Source of the DNA: Gallionellaceae bacterium
Lineage (GTDB): Bacteria; Pseudomonadota; Gammaproteobacteria; Burkholderiales; Gallionellaceae
Length of the DNA: 7,305 bases
Direction: 5' to 3'
Assembly: GCA_030646595.1 (NCBI GenBank)
Contig: JAUSKS010000268.1
Location: 1 to 7,305 of the forward strand
Both the position numbers and the translations under genes were made by a program. Within the stretch, counting starts at the first letter, position 1, and each line of letters opens with the position of its first letter. The notes under the pieces were generated by a model. It saw nothing but the letters and a program-made list of their open reading frames with translations. It had not been told where the DNA came from and made no database searches. Shown in pieces: positions 6,027 to 7,305 of this stretch.

Positions 6027-6488
6027 ATGATACAAAAATCGTTGGTCATTCTTCTGGTAGACGATGATGACGGACATAGCAAGCTGGTAGAAATGAATTT
6101 AAAACGCGCCGGCATCGTCAATGAATTCGTTCGCGCCAGGGATGGCGAAGAAGCACTGGATTACGTATTTTCAAGAAAGAAATACGCCGACCACCCCTTG
6201 CCGCAGATATTGTTGATCCTGCTGGACATCAATATGCACCAACTTAACGGGGTGGAAACCCTGCGCCAGATCAAAGCAGATGATGTCCTCAAGAACATCC
6301 CCGTGATCATGCTGACGACCACCGACGACCCGCACGAAGTGCAGCGATGTTACGATCTCGGTTGCAACGTCTACATCACCAAACCGGTGGAATATGACCA
6401 ATTCGCTGAAGCCATCCAGCGTCTCGGTTTGTTCCTGCAAGTCATCGCCTTGCCACAGAATAATTCAGGAGTACCCGCACATGGCTAA
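6027..6488 (+). CDS. Stand-alone receiver-domain response regulator, Rcp1-like
   Basis: The 153-residue protein is essentially one CheY-like receiver with no output domain. Acidic pocket residues are D12-D15, the phospho-acceptor is D67 (LLDINMHQLNG), the switch Thr is in LTTT (T97/T98) and the conserved Lys is K119 (YITKPV). The DHPLPQ-type insertion before the D67 strand and the LNGVETLRQIKAD segment are typical of receivers related to the phytochrome partner Rcp1, which often pair with a kinase gene nearby. The sequence aagagaggg lies a few bases before the ATG and fits a ribosome site. It probably takes phosphate from the permease-kinase upstream and either passes it on or acts by protein contact. 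It overlaps the next gene by 8 bp, so the two are almost certainly co-transcribed. Confidence 0.92.
   Translation: MIQKSLVILLVDDDDGHSKLVEMNLKRAGIVNEFVRARDGEEALDYVFSRKKYADHPLPQILLILLDINMHQLNGVETLRQIKADDVLKNIPVIMLTTTDDPHEVQRCYDLGCNVYITKPVEYDQFAEAIQRLGLFLQVIALPQNNSGVPAHG
6466..6471 (+). promoter_or_regulatory. Ribosome binding site fixing the start of the REC-PAS-GGDEF gene
   Basis: CAGGAG lies inside the end of the receiver gene, 9 nt before ATG 6481. It supports a start that overlaps the receiver stop (TAA at 6486-6488) and points to translational coupling. Confidence 0.75.
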
Positions 6489-7305
6489 CAGCAAACAGGA
6501 AACCATATTGGTCGTTGAAGACGACGAAGCCGTCGCCCGCCTGGAACAGAAACATCTTGAACGCGCCGGCTACACGGTAGTTACGGTGCAAGAAGCGGAA
6601 CAAGCGACGAATCGCATCCGGCAAGGCGGCATTGATTTGGTGGTGCTGGATTATCTGTTGCCTGGCGGCAGCACTGGCCTGGATTTTTACAAGGAACTCA
6701 AAACAGCAGGCATGGATCTGCCAGTCATTATTGTGACCGGTTATAGCGAGGAAGCGACCGTTATTGCGGCACTGCGCGCTGGCGTACGCGACTTTGTCAC
6801 CAAATCACAACAGTACCTTGACTATCTGCCCGAAGCAGTGGAACGCATATTGATTCAGGAAAGAATGAAGCATGCTTTGGCTCAATCCAGCTCGCTCCTG
6901 CGCTCCACGCTGGAGGCAACGGCGGATGGCATTCTGGTGGTGGATACCCGCGGCCAGATCGCCGACTTCAATGCCCGCTTTGTGGAAATGTGGCAGATAC
7001 CTTATGAAATCCTGCAAGCCAGAGATGATGAGAAAGCCATCACCTTTGTCCTGGAACAATTAAAGCAGCCGGAAGAATTTCTGGACAAAGTTAAAGCACT
7101 TTATGCTGAGCCCATGGCGCAAAGCGTGGATACGCTGGAATTTAAAGATGGGCGCATCGTTGAACGATTTTCGCAACCACAGGTGCTGAAGGGTATGCCG
7201 GTTGGCAGGGTGTGGTCATTTCGTGATATCACCGACCGCAAGAAAGCGGAGGAACGATTGGGTTACATGGCGAATCATGATGCCTTGACCGGTCTGCCCA
7301 ACCGC
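6481..7305 (+). CDS. REC-PAS-GGDEF signalling protein (probable diguanylate cyclase), 3' end cut by window
   Basis: The reading frame is open to the right edge (275 codons seen). It starts MANSKQETILVVEDDEAVAR. The receiver domain (about 7-125) has acidic residues E13/D14/D15, phospho-acceptor D57 (VVLDYLLPGG), T86 (IIVTGY) and K108 (DFVTKS). A PAS domain (about 139-258) begins at LRSTLEATADGILVVD and ends WSFRDITDRKKAEERL. The last residues, YMANHDALTGLPNR, are the classic opening of a GGDEF domain. The GGDEF active-site motif and any EAL domain lie beyond the window, so cyclase versus composite cyclase/phosphodiesterase activity cannot be told. As the third member of the signalling cluster it is a likely output, turning phosphorylation of D57 into a change in cyclic-di-GMP. 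Overlap with the receiver gene suggests matched synthesis. Confidence 0.92.
   Translation, partial: MANSKQETILVVEDDEAVARLEQKHLERAGYTVVTVQEAEQATNRIRQGGIDLVVLDYLLPGGSTGLDFYKELKTAGMDLPVIIVTGYSEEATVIAALRAGVRDFVTKSQQYLDYLPEAVERILIQERMKHALAQSSSLLRSTLEATADGILVVDTRGQIADFNARFVEMWQIPYEILQARDDEKAITFVLEQLKQPEEFLDKVKALYAEPMAQSVDTLEFKDGRIVERFSQPQVLKGMPVGRVWSFRDITDRKKAEERLGYMANHDALTGLPNR

Overview
The window suggests a proteobacterium, most likely a betaproteobacterium of the Gallionella/Nitrosomonas kind. This is inferred from the gene types, the moderate GC and the G/C-rich and AT-rich dispersed-type repeats; no phylogenetic marker gene is present, so the assignment is tentative. It holds two divergently oriented blocks that start from a shared intergenic region of 193 bp (2797-2989).

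Left block, minus strand: hupS (1834-2796) encodes the small subunit of a group 2a-type (cyanobacterial-like, no Tat signal) [NiFe] hydrogenase. After it come a G/C-rich inverted repeat containing a run of 13 G, a decayed gene copy (1404-1714), and an intact 419-codon gene (129-1388). The C-terminus of the intact protein carries four cysteines in a pattern very like a high-potential iron-sulfur protein (HiPIP). The decayed copy preserves the same Cys/Trp motif but has at least two frameshifts and a Trp-to-stop change just before the fourth cysteine. No large hydrogenase subunit lies in the window; if it is linked, it should lie beyond the left edge. The first ~128 bp are non-coding, rich in inverted repeats, and look like part of a dispersed element.

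Right block, plus strand: a signalling cluster. It starts with a 958-residue fusion of an APC-superfamily permease-like membrane domain to PAS, HisKA and HATPase modules (2990-5866). A G/C-rich inverted-repeat element of the same type as the first (about 5871-5994) follows. Next come a stand-alone receiver protein of the Rcp1-like kind (6027-6488) and a REC-PAS-GGDEF protein (from 6481, running off the right edge) that overlaps it by 8 bp. The simplest reading is a relay in which a transporter-like sensor kinase phosphorylates one or both receivers, with output through cyclic-di-GMP. Whether this relay has any connection to the divergent hydrogenase genes is unknown; only their adjacency is seen.

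The points most worth following up are the HiPIP-like tail on a protein with no export signal beside a group 2a hydrogenase gene, its degenerate tandem relative, and the permease-kinase fusion.
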